NCBI GenBank assembly: GCA_024398965.1
Contig: JAKSIF010000006.1
Coordinates: forward strand, 62,001-126,000
Reading direction: 5' to 3'
From: Fibrobacter sp.
Lineage (GTDB): Bacteria; Fibrobacterota; Fibrobacteria; Fibrobacterales; Fibrobacteraceae
DNA: 64,000 bases
The notes below the pieces were generated by a model, which was given only the letters and a program-made list of their open reading frames with translations, had not been told where the DNA came from and did not search any database. The translations under genes were made by a program, and so were the position numbers. Numbering within the stretch: position 1 is the stretch's first letter; every line of letters begins with the position of its first letter. Positions 49,036 through 57,603 of this stretch are shown here, piece by piece.

Positions 49036-50523
49036 ATGGACTGGATTGCATCTAAAAAGTGTACCGCGGCAGAGGCTGCGGAAATGGTTTCTAACGGAGA
49101 TATTCTTGGTGTTTCCGGCTTTACCTTGGCGGGATATCCCAAGGAAGTGCCGACGGCCATAGCCGCCAGGGCGCAGCGCCTCCACGATGCCGGCGAGCCT
49201 TTCCAGGTGACGCTGTTTTCTGGTGCATCTACCGGTGATTCCTGCGATGGCGCCCTTGCCCGTGCGAATGCGGTCAGCTTCCGCGCGCCTTACCAGTCCA
49301 ATCCCGCTTTGCGCAAGGCCATTAACGCGGGCTCCATCAAGTATATCGACGCCCACCTCGGCAAGATCGGCTTCTGGATTCGCACGGGCGCACTTCCTGC
49401 CCCGACGGTAGCCGTCATCGAAGTGACCGCCATACTTCCCGACGGACGAGTCTGCCTTTCGACCTCCGGCGGAAATTCCGTTTGTTTCTTGCAGACCGCA
49501 CAAAAGATTATTCTTGAATTGAACACCCGCCTGGGTGACGCCTGTATCGGCATTCATGATTCTGCCTTGCCGGAGCTTCCGCCTCATGCTAGGCCCCTGC
49601 CTATCTATTCCGCAGGCGACCGCGTTGGCGAAGAGTTCGTGAAGATTGACCCCAGCAAGGTTGTTGCCATTGTAGAGTCCTCCCGCTTTGACGAGGTCAC
49701 TCCCTTTGTGGAACCGGATGAAATCTCCATCAACATAGCCCAGCGCATTCTGGACTTTGTCCGTTTCGAGGAATCCAGGGGACGCCTGCCCAAGGGGCTT
49801 GCCTACCAGAGTGGTGTGGGCAAGGTGGCTAACGCAGTTCTCAGTGCCATGTCTGATGACGATCGCCTAAGCCAGATTGACCTGTATACCGAGGTAATCC
49901 AGGAGGCGGTTCTACCTTTGTTAAAGAAGGGGAAGCTTGGTGTAGCATCGGGCACAGCCCTTACTTTGTCTGAAAGTACCCAGAAGGAATTTGTCGCCAA
50001 CTCCGCGGAGTGGAAAAAGCATTTGATCATCCGCCAGCAGGAAGCAAGCAACAGTACTGACGTTATCCGCCGTCTTGGGGTTATCTCCATGAATACAGCC
50101 CTGGAGATGGATATTCTTGGCAACGTGAACAGTTCCATGGTGGCAGGCTCTGCCATGATGAATGGCATTGGCGGTTCCGCGGACTTTTCCCGTAACTGTT
50201 TCCTAGGTTTCTTCATGACGCCTTCAGTTGCAAAGAACGGGGCGATCAGTTCCGTGGTGCCCTATGTAAGTCATGTGGACCATCCTGACCATGATACCAT
50301 GATCTTCGTGACGGAACAGGGACTTGCCGACCTCCGTGGTCTTGCCGCCGAGGAACGAGCTAGACTTATCATCAAGAACTGCGCTCATCCCGACTACCGC
50401 GAACCTCTGACGGACTTCCTGGAATTCAGTCTTAAGCATGCCAAGGGCGTCCATATTCCGGCGGCCCTTTCCAAGGCTTTTGAAATGCACCAGAAGTTCC
50501 TGGAAACGGGTTCCATGAGATAG
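49036..50523 (+). CDS. Acetyl-CoA hydrolase/transferase family (succinyl-CoA:acetate-type CoA-transferase)
   Basis: 495 residues, typical of class I CoA-transferases of the AarC/Ach1 group. Visible features are GVSGFTLAGYPKEVPTAIA near the N-terminus, FSGASTGDSCDGALA, the active-site Glu in LYTEVIQEAVLPLL, GNVNSSMVAGSAMMNGIGGS with SADFSRN, and IFVTEQGLADLRGL near the end. It moves CoA between succinyl-CoA and acetate (or hydrolyses acetyl-CoA), fitting a succinate- and acetate-producing fermenter. No clear ribosome site precedes the ATG (CGTTGGT). It is divergent from GtrA. Confidence 0.88.
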   Translation: MDWIASKKCTAAEAAEMVSNGDILGVSGFTLAGYPKEVPTAIAARAQRLHDAGEPFQVTLFSGASTGDSCDGALARANAVSFRAPYQSNPALRKAINAGSIKYIDAHLGKIGFWIRTGALPAPTVAVIEVTAILPDGRVCLSTSGGNSVCFLQTAQKIILELNTRLGDACIGIHDSALPELPPHARPLPIYSAGDRVGEEFVKIDPSKVVAIVESSRFDEVTPFVEPDEISINIAQRILDFVRFEESRGRLPKGLAYQSGVGKVANAVLSAMSDDDRLSQIDLYTEVIQEAVLPLLKKGKLGVASGTALTLSESTQKEFVANSAEWKKHLIIRQQEASNSTDVIRRLGVISMNTALEMDILGNVNSSMVAGSAMMNGIGGSADFSRNCFLGFFMTPSVAKNGAISSVVPYVSHVDHPDHDTMIFVTEQGLADLRGLAAEERARLIIKNCAHPDYREPLTDFLEFSLKHAKGVHIPAALSKAFEMHQKFLETGSMR

Positions 50524-50627
50524 TTTGGACCAAAGGGTTCTTGCAGCGGTTGTCCAAGATTTCTATCTTGATTTGAAAATTTGTAGGGTGTTTTAATCCC
50601 GATATCCCTTTTAGCTAAGGAGCTTAT

Positions 50628-52097
50628 ATGGGCGGATTCTGTGGCGTTATTTCCAAGAAGGATTGTGTAACCGATCTTTTCTTTGGAACCGACTATCATT
50701 CTCACCTTGGAACCCATCGTGGTGGCTTGGCTGTTCTGAAGGCCGATGGCAACTTCCATCGTTCCATTCATAACATCCAGAATACCCCCTTCCGCAGCAA
50801 GTTCGAAAATGACTTGGCTACGTTCGCCGGTAATATCGGTCTGGGTGTGATTTCCGATACGGATCCTCAGCCCCTAGTGATGACCTGCAAGCATGGCACC
50901 TTCGCCCTGGTTACCGTAGGCCTTATTTCCAATATCGAAGACTTGAAGAACGAGCTGTTCCAGAACAACTGCATGCAGCTCCAGTATTCTACCACCAGCG
51001 GCATGGTTGGCCCTACCGAAGTGGTTTCCGCCCTTATCGCCACCCAGAACTCCATTGTAGAAGGTCTTACCTACGTACAGCAGAAGGTCAAGGGAAGTTG
51101 CTCCGTTCTTGTGATGGACAGCAACGGCAAGTTCTATGCATCCCGAGACAAGTGGGGCCGTACACCGATTATTGTCGGCAAGAAGGACGGTTCCGTCATC
51201 GCTGTGCAGGAAAGCTGCGCCCTTCCTAACTTGGGCTACGACCACGTTCGTGACTTGGGCCCCGGCGAAATCGCCGAACTCACTCCCGATGGAATCAACA
51301 CTCTGGTTGAACCGGGCAAGAAGATGGCTATCTGCTCCTTCCTGTGGGTTTACTACGGCTATCCGGCTTCCAGCTACGAAGGTCGCAATGTGGAAATGAC
51401 CCGCTACCGCTGCGGTTCCGCACTTGCCAAGCGCACTCCGACTGAAGCAGATGCCGCATGCGGCATCCCGGATTCGGGAACTTCCCACGCCCTGGGTTAC
51501 GCTCACGAAGCCGGCATCAAGTTTGCCCGTCCCTTCGTCAAGTACACCCCGACCTGGGCACGATCCTTTATGCCTCAGGATCAGCGCCAGCGTGAACACG
51601 TTGCTTCCATGAAGCTGATTCCCATTCCGGGCCTTATCGATAACAAGCGCCTGGTGTTCTGCGACGATTCCATTGTCCGCGGTACCCAACTTGGTAAGCA
51701 GGCCGAAAAGCTCTATTCCATGGGCTGTAAGGAAACCCACATGCGTATCGCATGCCCCCCGCTGGTTTATCCCTGCAAGTTCATCAACTTCTCCCGTTCC
51801 AAGAGCGTGTACGACTTGATTACCCGCCGCTACATCCGCGAAAAGGAAGGCGAGAACGCCGATCTGGACAAGTACACCAACCCGGATTCTCCGGAATACA
51901 AGGAAATGGTGGACTACATCCGTCGTAACCTGAACCTTACCACTCTTGCCTTCCAGCGTATCGATGACCTGATCCAGGCTATCGGTCTTCCGGAAGACCA
52001 GCTCTGCACCTATTGCTGGACCGGTAAGGATTACGCAGAAACTGGCGATTGCTATCACAAGCCCTGTGAATGCTGCCACTGCGAGAACAAGGACTAA
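50628..52097 (+). CDS. purF: PurF-like amidophosphoribosyltransferase with altered glutaminase N-terminus
   Basis: 489 residues with AAGGAG before the ATG. The fold is that of PurF: an Ntn-type domain to about 230 (TDYHSHLGTHRGG, SRDKWGRTPIIVG, LGPGEIAEL) and a phosphoribosyltransferase domain with the PRPP loop RLVFCDDSIVRGTQL and GIPDSGTSHALGYA. Canonical PurF begins Met-Cys-Gly with Cys as nucleophile. This one begins MGGFCGVISKK, so the residue after Met is Gly and the first Cys is at position 5. The C-terminus carries a Cys cluster (CTYCWTGKDY, then CECCHC), a possible metal site. It may be the pathway enzyme, an ammonia-dependent variant or a paralogue with another substrate. Confidence 0.8.
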   Translation: MGGFCGVISKKDCVTDLFFGTDYHSHLGTHRGGLAVLKADGNFHRSIHNIQNTPFRSKFENDLATFAGNIGLGVISDTDPQPLVMTCKHGTFALVTVGLISNIEDLKNELFQNNCMQLQYSTTSGMVGPTEVVSALIATQNSIVEGLTYVQQKVKGSCSVLVMDSNGKFYASRDKWGRTPIIVGKKDGSVIAVQESCALPNLGYDHVRDLGPGEIAELTPDGINTLVEPGKKMAICSFLWVYYGYPASSYEGRNVEMTRYRCGSALAKRTPTEADAACGIPDSGTSHALGYAHEAGIKFARPFVKYTPTWARSFMPQDQRQREHVASMKLIPIPGLIDNKRLVFCDDSIVRGTQLGKQAEKLYSMGCKETHMRIACPPLVYPCKFINFSRSKSVYDLITRRYIREKEGENADLDKYTNPDSPEYKEMVDYIRRNLNLTTLAFQRIDDLIQAIGLPEDQLCTYCWTGKDYAETGDCYHKPCECCHCENKD

Positions 52098-52120
52098 CAG
52101 GTTCTTCCTAAGATCTTGAA

Positions 52121-52158
52121 GAACGGCTGGAAAGAGTGACTTTCCGGCCGTTTTTTTG
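52121..52158 (+). terminator. Terminator of the PurF-like gene
   Basis: AACGGCTGGAAAG, loop AGTGA, CTTTCCGGCCGTT, then TTTTTT. Confidence 0.85.
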
Positions 52159-52213
52159 TGTGTAATCAATTTTTTCGTTGGAAGCCCTGGTTGTGCTTTT
52201 TATATTAGTACCG

Positions 52214-54442
52214 ATGTATCGTTTGTTTTTATTGACCATTGCTTTTGCTCTGTACGCTTGTGGAAGTGACTCTTCCAGTTCCAGCGACGAGAACGTAAAC
52301 CAGGAACCTGGCCCCGGTTCCTCTGCTTCGGACGGAAATCCGTTCAATCCCTTTAATCCGGGTAATTCGAATAATCCTGGCGGTTCCAACGATCCTCTTG
52401 TGGAACCAGGGCCCGTTATTTCCGATGAGCCTGTCGTTGAAGACACAACCCTCGTGCAGGATGCAAATCAGCTTCCCAGCTGTACGGCGGCCAACGAAGG
52501 GGAGTCCTTCATGGTGGCTGCTGAGAATACATTGTATTTCTGCATTGACGGAGACTGGATGAACAATGTGGTTGAGTCCATTGGTGTTTCCTGCGAAGAC
52601 GGTGTACTTATTCCCGGTGAAGTGGAGTACGTCGTTGGTGGGGAAAGCAACTTTGGGCTAGATTCCACGGGTGCCATGGTGTACCGTCGAGAAGGCGTTA
52701 CGGTGGCTGGCCTGGCAGAAAAAGGTCCCTTCCGCTACGGTGCCTCAGTGACCATTACGGAACTTGACAGCATGCAGCGCATGGCTGATTCTCCGCGCAT
52801 TCACAAGACCTGCATCACTTCTTCTAATGGAAGCTATACTGTAGATGATGTTAATCTGGTGTCACCCTATGTTCGCGTCGAGGCTTCCGGTTATTACAGA
52901 AGTGAACTGACTAGCGGTCTGTCTCCGGAACTTGTAACCCTAAAGAATATTACGGACCTGACTGAACGTGATTCCGTTAACGTGAATATCTTGACCCACA
53001 TCGATGCGATTGTTGCATTCAGGCTGGTTGAGCAGGGTGGTTTTAATACGCCTATCCGTATGGTCAAGGAACAGTCCCTGAAGAAAGTCCTCTATGCCTT
53101 TGGTGTTAAGATCGATGGATTTAATGACGATATGTTTGCCCAGGGTCAAGGCGGTTTTGGGGGCTTTGGCGGCCCGGGTGCAGCGGCCGTATCCAAGGTC
53201 TCTGATGAAATCAATTTGTTTGATGGCGATGAATTCGCTGCCGCCCTTATGGCCATCTCCGTGATGTTACAGCGTCATGGCTCCGGTCAGGAAATGCTGC
53301 TGTTCGCAGATTCCATTGGCCAGAAAATCGCGGGAAGCGGAAACTGGGACGACTGGAATTCCAGGGCTCATCTTGCTGACTGGCTTATGGCCTTGGATCT
53401 TAGCGGCGGTTACGAAAAGATCCGTAAGAATGTTGCCGGCTGGGGCCTGGGCGAGGTTCCGGATTTCGAAAAGTACTTGCGCAAGTTCTGGACTAGCGAA
53501 TACCAGTTCCCTCCTTGCAACGCTTCTAACGATGGCATGGTAAATCATATCGGCTATAGCCAGAGCGATTACTTTGGTTGTAATTATCAAGACACGACAA
53601 AGACGAGAGTTCGATTCACATGCGATGCAAGTCTTGGCCGCTGGCGTGCCGCTACCGATATCGAGAAGGATACGGTGGGACTTGGCGCGGATACTTCCAA
53701 GTATGATGGGGCTATCCGTCCGGGCGTTATCAACAGGGACAAGAGTTATATCTATGATGCGTCCAGGAATCAGTGGCGCCTTGCGACAGGTGACGACATC
53801 ATGGACTTTATGGATGTGGAAGAGGTTTATAAGAGCCTTGCCGCCGACGAATCCGTGGTGTTTGTGCTTCGTCATGCTGAACGTACCAATGAGACGGGGT
53901 CCAAGGGCCATTTGACGGATAACGGCAAGGCCCAGGCGAAGGGTGTGGGTGCTAAGTTCAAGGGGGCGGGCTCCATGTATTTTGCCTACTCTGGATATAC
54001 TCGTACTCTGGAAACCTGTGAAAGCATTGCCTCTGGTGCAGGTGTAAGTGCCACTCCCGAAGTGCTTGACGGCCTAGATGGTAACTGGTACATAAAGACT
54101 GGGGAGCCGGGTGTTGAAAATTTGACCCGTTGGGCCTATACGGGTTCTCCCGCCGGTAACTTCTATTACCTAGACAATCGCAGTCAGGAATTCGTATCCA
54201 ACTTCATTCTGGATAAGCGTTCCAGCTTGAGAAAGGTCAACTTCTACATCTCTCACGATATGATGGTGTTGCCCTTGACGGTTTATGGTTCCCAGGGTAA
54301 GGTTGATCTCCGCTTCTTTGATGTTCAGGGAAACCGCAACTGGCTGAACTTCCTGGCGGGTACTGCGGTAATCTTCAACAGTGCAGGTACGATCCGCTAC
54401 GTACCTGTTCGTGGACTGGATTCCGGAACCATGAAACTGTAA
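52214..54442 (+). CDS. Lipoprotein with C-terminal histidine-phosphatase domain
   Basis: 742 residues from ATG 52214. A lipoprotein signal (LFLLTIAFALYAC) is followed by a Ser-, Asn- and Pro-rich spacer to about 80 and a Cys-containing segment (QLPSCTAANEGESFMV). A carboxypeptidase-regulatory-like beta domain (about 165-265; VAGLAEKGPFRYGASVTITE) and a helical region (about 265-430) come next. The last ~190 residues form a phosphoglycerate-mutase-like domain with the catalytic LRHAER, GHLTDNGKAQAKGVG, YSGYTRTLETCESIA and the second catalytic His in YISHDMMVLPL. It is an outer-membrane-anchored phosphatase candidate. The target is unknown. It is a single-gene unit between two terminators. Confidence 0.82.
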   Translation: MYRLFLLTIAFALYACGSDSSSSSDENVNQEPGPGSSASDGNPFNPFNPGNSNNPGGSNDPLVEPGPVISDEPVVEDTTLVQDANQLPSCTAANEGESFMVAAENTLYFCIDGDWMNNVVESIGVSCEDGVLIPGEVEYVVGGESNFGLDSTGAMVYRREGVTVAGLAEKGPFRYGASVTITELDSMQRMADSPRIHKTCITSSNGSYTVDDVNLVSPYVRVEASGYYRSELTSGLSPELVTLKNITDLTERDSVNVNILTHIDAIVAFRLVEQGGFNTPIRMVKEQSLKKVLYAFGVKIDGFNDDMFAQGQGGFGGFGGPGAAAVSKVSDEINLFDGDEFAAALMAISVMLQRHGSGQEMLLFADSIGQKIAGSGNWDDWNSRAHLADWLMALDLSGGYEKIRKNVAGWGLGEVPDFEKYLRKFWTSEYQFPPCNASNDGMVNHIGYSQSDYFGCNYQDTTKTRVRFTCDASLGRWRAATDIEKDTVGLGADTSKYDGAIRPGVINRDKSYIYDASRNQWRLATGDDIMDFMDVEEVYKSLAADESVVFVLRHAERTNETGSKGHLTDNGKAQAKGVGAKFKGAGSMYFAYSGYTRTLETCESIASGAGVSATPEVLDGLDGNWYIKTGEPGVENLTRWAYTGSPAGNFYYLDNRSQEFVSNFILDKRSSLRKVNFYISHDMMVLPLTVYGSQGKVDLRFFDVQGNRNWLNFLAGTAVIFNSAGTIRYVPVRGLDSGTMKL

Positions 54443-54472
54443 TTTTCCATACTTTGTAAAGACTGATAGATG

Positions 54473-54507
54473 CAAAGGTCCCCAGGTGAATTGCGGGGCC
54501 TTTTCTT
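54473..54507 (+). terminator. Terminator of the phosphatase lipoprotein gene
   Basis: AAGGTCCCC, loop AGGTGAATTGC, GGGGCCTTTTC. Confidence 0.65.
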
Positions 54508-54536
54508 ATGAAAAAACACCTCTATTTTGCCTAAGA

Positions 54537-54564
54537 CCTTTAACCTTTATCCTTTACCTTTTCG
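54537..54564. repeat. Heptad repeat (4 units) before the decarboxylase operon
   Basis: In-register 7-mers CCTTTAA, CCTTTAT, CCTTTAC, CTTTTCG. It is the complement orientation of the GGTAAAG family. Confidence 0.55.
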
Positions 54565-54633
54565 CTAAATAACTACATTTCAATCGTTGATTTTTATCAA
54601 AATGTTCACCTAAAAGAATGGATAAAATCCAAT

Positions 54634-55470
54634 ATGAATGAAACGCAACAGAATACTGCAGATTCCGTAGTAGCAGCACCCGCTGCCGCAGAAGAAGCTG
54701 TAGTGGCTACTCAGCCTGCAAAGGTCAAGGGTCGTTTTGACGAGCAGATCGCCTTGATGTCTCCGACCGATGCAGCTAAGGTTCAGGCTCAGCTTGACCT
54801 TACTCCTGGTGCCGATTCCGCTGTCTTCGAAATTGTCGAAGCCCACGGTGGTGGATTCCAGGTGCTCTATAAGACATACGACCAGTCTGTGACTGCTCGT
54901 AACGCCCTCAAGGCTAAGGACGATGCATCCTCCGCGGTGCTTCCCATTGCCAAGGCTACTTTGGGCAAGGAATATTGCAATGGTAACGTCGTCGAAGGCG
55001 TCTGCCAGGGCGAAAAGGAAACCTTCACTCTGGGTAAGCTTGCCGAATTCCAGGCAACTGGCCTTATCGTAGTGATGGCTGTGATTATCGGCCTTTGCTT
55101 GCTCTGCTATCTGATGAACTTCATCATGGCAAAGCTTGGCCTTAATCAGGACAAGGCTCCGGCACCCGCAGTCAAGGCTGCACCCGCCGCTGCACCTGCC
55201 GCTGCTCCTGCAGCCGCAGCTCCCCGTACCATTGGCCCCGCCCACTGCGACTGGGATCCCAATGCTAAGAGCGTTCATCCGGGCATGACCAACAAGCAGC
55301 TCCAGGCATTCCTGTCTATCGCTGCCATTGCCGCTCTGGAAGAACATCCGGGCCTTACCAACGACGAACTGGTGGTGATCATGACCGCAGCTGCAACCCA
55401 GGTCCTGGGTCAGCCCTGCCGCGTCACCGCATACAAGAATGTTAACTCTCCTGCTTGGACGATTGTTTAA
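54634..55470 (+). CDS. OadG-family subunit of a Na+-pumping decarboxylase
   Basis: 278 residues. The N-terminal ~125 residues are soluble (FDEQIALMSPTDAAKVQAQL), an extension not usual in OadG. One membrane helix (about 143-165; GLIVVMAVIIGLCLLCYLMN) is the OadG hallmark. An Ala/Pro linker leads to a C-terminal helical segment (LQAFLSIAAIAALEEHPGLT, ITAAATQVLGQPCRV-like) often seen as an OadG tail. It anchors the carboxyltransferase and biotin carrier to the membrane beta subunit. It is first of three consecutive genes. The leader has heptad repeats. Confidence 0.75.
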   Translation: MNETQQNTADSVVAAPAAAEEAVVATQPAKVKGRFDEQIALMSPTDAAKVQAQLDLTPGADSAVFEIVEAHGGGFQVLYKTYDQSVTARNALKAKDDASSAVLPIAKATLGKEYCNGNVVEGVCQGEKETFTLGKLAEFQATGLIVVMAVIIGLCLLCYLMNFIMAKLGLNQDKAPAPAVKAAPAAAPAAAPAAAAPRTIGPAHCDWDPNAKSVHPGMTNKQLQAFLSIAAIAALEEHPGLTNDELVVIMTAAATQVLGQPCRVTAYKNVNSPAWTIV

Positions 55471-55536
55471 TCAAGGTCTAAGTTTTAGGAACAACCTTTA
55501 AAAATTCAACAGGCTATTAAGCCAGGAAAAATCAAA

Positions 55537-55905
55537 ATGAAGAAGACCGTACGTATCAGTTTCGAAGGCAAGAGCTACGATGTAGAAGTTGAAGTTCTTG
55601 ATTCCAATGTCGCCGTTGCTCCCGCTGCAGCTCCTGCTGCTCCGGCTCCCGTAGCTGCTCCGGCACCGGCTGCTGCACCTGCAGTTGCTGGCGGTACCGA
55701 AGTTAAGAGCCCCCTCGCTGGTTCTGTGTTCAAGCTGAAGGTCAAGGTTGGCGACAAGGTTGAAGCTAACCAGGAAGTTGCAATTATCGAAGCCCTCAAG
55801 ATGGAAAACCCGGTTGTCGCTCCTTGCGCAGGTACCGTGAACTCTGTTTCCGTTAAGGAAACCGACACCGTCGTTGATGGTCAGACTCTCCTCACCATCG
55901 CTTAA
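55537..55905 (+). CDS. Biotin carrier subunit (biotin/lipoyl attachment domain)
   Basis: 122 residues. A short N-terminal strand pair (TVRISFEGKSYDVEVEVLD), an Ala/Pro hinge (about 30-52) and a biotinyl domain (about 53-122) with the attachment Lys in IIEALKMENPVVAP. The motif is EALKM rather than the more common EAMKM. The domain carries CO2 from the carboxyltransferase to the membrane pump. It lies between OadG-like and OadB-like genes, 24 bp before the latter. Confidence 0.9.
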   Translation: MKKTVRISFEGKSYDVEVEVLDSNVAVAPAAAPAAPAPVAAPAPAAAPAVAGGTEVKSPLAGSVFKLKVKVGDKVEANQEVAIIEALKMENPVVAPCAGTVNSVSVKETDTVVDGQTLLTIA

Positions 55906-55929
55906 TTCAGCCTACTGAGGTAATTATAA

Positions 55930-57090
55930 ATGAGTTCAATCCTTAGCTCCGTTGTCCAGTTCGCTGGCGACACTGGCTTTGCCTACATCACCCCGTCTAT
56001 GCTGGTGATGTGGATTGTCAGCTTCGTCCTGATGTACTTGGCAATCGTGAAAAAGTTCGAACCGCTGCTGCTCTTGCCGATCGCACTGGGCGCTCTTGCG
56101 GTGAACATCCCCACCAAGGGATTCTACGATGGTGGCTGGAGCATCGAGGGCATGTTTGTCCCGACCGAAGGCCTCTATTACTACATCAGCCAGGGTATTC
56201 ACCTGGAACTCTTCCCGCCCATCATCTTCTTGGGCGTGGGTGCCATGACTGACTTTGGACCGCTGATCGCAAATCCGCGTACCCTCCTCTTGGGTGGTGG
56301 TGCTCAGTTCGGTGTCTTCGCTACCATGTTCTGCGCCGTTGCTTTCGGTGGCTTTACTCTTGGCGAAGCTGCTTCCATCGGTATCATCGGTGGTGCAGAT
56401 GGTCCGACCTCCATCTTTACTGCCAACAAGTTGGCTAAGCACCTCATCGGCCCCATCGCCGTTGCTGCTTACACCTACATGGCATTGGTGCCGCTGATCC
56501 AGCCGCCTATCATGCGCCTCATGACCAACGACAAGGAACGCAAGATCCGTATGAAGGCCCTCCGCAAGGTTTCCAAGGCCGAACGTCTCGCTTTCGCTGT
56601 CATGGTGATGATTGTGTGCATCCTGGTTGTGCCCGATGCATCCGCACTGATCATCATGCTTATGCTTGGTAACATCTTCAAGGAATCTGGCGTTGTTGAT
56701 CGTCTCGTCAAGACCGGTCAGAACGAACTCATGAACATCGTGACCATCTTCCTTGGTACTTCTGTGGGCCTCACCATGTCTGCCGACATCTTCCTGCGCC
56801 CCCAGACCCTCATGATCATCGCTATGGGCGTTGTGGCCTTCGGCTTCTCTACTGCAGCCGGCCTCTTCCTCGCAAAGATCATGAACAAGCTCTCTCCCAA
56901 GAATCCGGTGAACCCGCTCATTGGCTCTGCTGGCGTTTCTGCAGTGCCTATGGCTGCCCGCGTTTCTCAGGTTGAAGGCGCCAAGTACGACCCGCAGAAC
57001 TTCCTGCTGATGCACGCTATGGGCCCCAATGTGGCTGGCGTGATCGGTACCGCAGTTTGCGCTGGTTACATGATTAGCCGTCTGGCTTAA
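55930..57090 (+). CDS. oadB: Na+-translocating decarboxylase beta subunit
   Basis: 386 residues with nine to eleven membrane helices. OadB/MmdB/GcdB signatures are present: [20 protein letters not shown], the conserved [19 protein letters not shown] re-entrant segment with its Asp, and [19 protein letters not shown] followed by [16 protein letters not shown] near the end. It decarboxylates carboxybiotin and exports Na+. The carboxyltransferase alpha subunit is not in the window, so substrate choice (oxaloacetate or methylmalonyl-CoA) is open. Followed by four terminator-like hairpins. Confidence 0.93.
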   Translation: MSSILSSVVQFAGDTGFAYITPSMLVMWIVSFVLMYLAIVKKFEPLLLLPIALGALAVNIPTKGFYDGGWSIEGMFVPTEGLYYYISQGIHLELFPPIIFLGVGAMTDFGPLIANPRTLLLGGGAQFGVFATMFCAVAFGGFTLGEAASIGIIGGADGPTSIFTANKLAKHLIGPIAVAAYTYMALVPLIQPPIMRLMTNDKERKIRMKALRKVSKAERLAFAVMVMIVCILVVPDASALIIMLMLGNIFKESGVVDRLVKTGQNELMNIVTIFLGTSVGLTMSADIFLRPQTLMIIAMGVVAFGFSTAAGLFLAKIMNKLSPKNPVNPLIGSAGVSAVPMAARVSQVEGAKYDPQNFLLMHAMGPNVAGVIGTAVCAGYMISRLA

Positions 57091-57149
57091 TAAGACCGCT
57101 CGCGCAGAATGTAGGCGATGTACCTGCGTTAGCGCTCGCTCTCACAAAA

Positions 57150-57178
57150 GGCTCGACCTTAACAGGGTCGGGCCTTTT
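57150..57178 (+). terminator. First terminator-like hairpin after oadB
   Basis: GGCTCGACC, loop TTAACA, GGGTCGGGCC, TTTT. The same hairpin recurs at 57340-57368. Confidence 0.65.
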
Positions 57179-57244
57179 GCTCACAAAGACCGTTCGTGCT
57201 AGAGTCGGGAAGTTAAATTCCGGTTAGCACTCACTCTCGCAACC

Positions 57245-57272
57245 GCCCTCGGTTAACACCCGAGGGCTTTGT
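57245..57272 (+). terminator. Second terminator-like hairpin after oadB
   Basis: GCCCTCGG, loop TTAACA, CCCGAGGGC, TTTG. It recurs at 57435-57462 with loop CTAACA. Confidence 0.55.
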
Positions 57273-57603
57273 TGCTCACGGAGACCGCAATGGTTTAAGA
57301 GCGGGTCAGAACATGTGACTGACCATTGCTCTCACAAAAGGCTCGACCTTAACAGGGTCGGGCCTTTTGCTTACAAAGACCGTTCGTGCTAGAGTCGGGA
57401 AATTAAATTCCGGTCGGCGCTCGCTCTCGCAACCGCCCTCGGCTAACACCCGAGGGCTTTGTTGCTCACGGATGGTGCGGCATTTGCCGCAAACCAAAAG
57501 CGAAATTCAAGAAGCCCTCGGTAATGAACTGGGGACTTTTTTGAAATTGGTTGTATATTTAGGTCATGGATGATTAGACTGGTGTGATGGATTTACTTGG
57601 ATT

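Larger units (their letters stand above)
57093..57472. repeat. Tandem 190-bp duplication of a modular hairpin element
   Basis: Two copies (57093-57281 and 57282-57472), each made of two half-units. Each half-unit starts AGACCG, has a ~50-nt variable stem ending GCTCTC or ACTCTC, then a perfect stem and TTTTGCTCAC or TTTGTTGCTCACGG. The two stems per copy are GGCTCGACC/GGGTCGGGCC and CCCTCGG/CCCGAGGG. The second halves of the copies are nearly identical, while the variable stem of the first half differs completely. No protein reading is plausible. Confidence 0.75.

Noticed and set aside
57093-57472. CRISPR-like array after oadB
   Set aside because: Only two long copies with internal stems and no equal-length unique spacers; no cas genes nearby.
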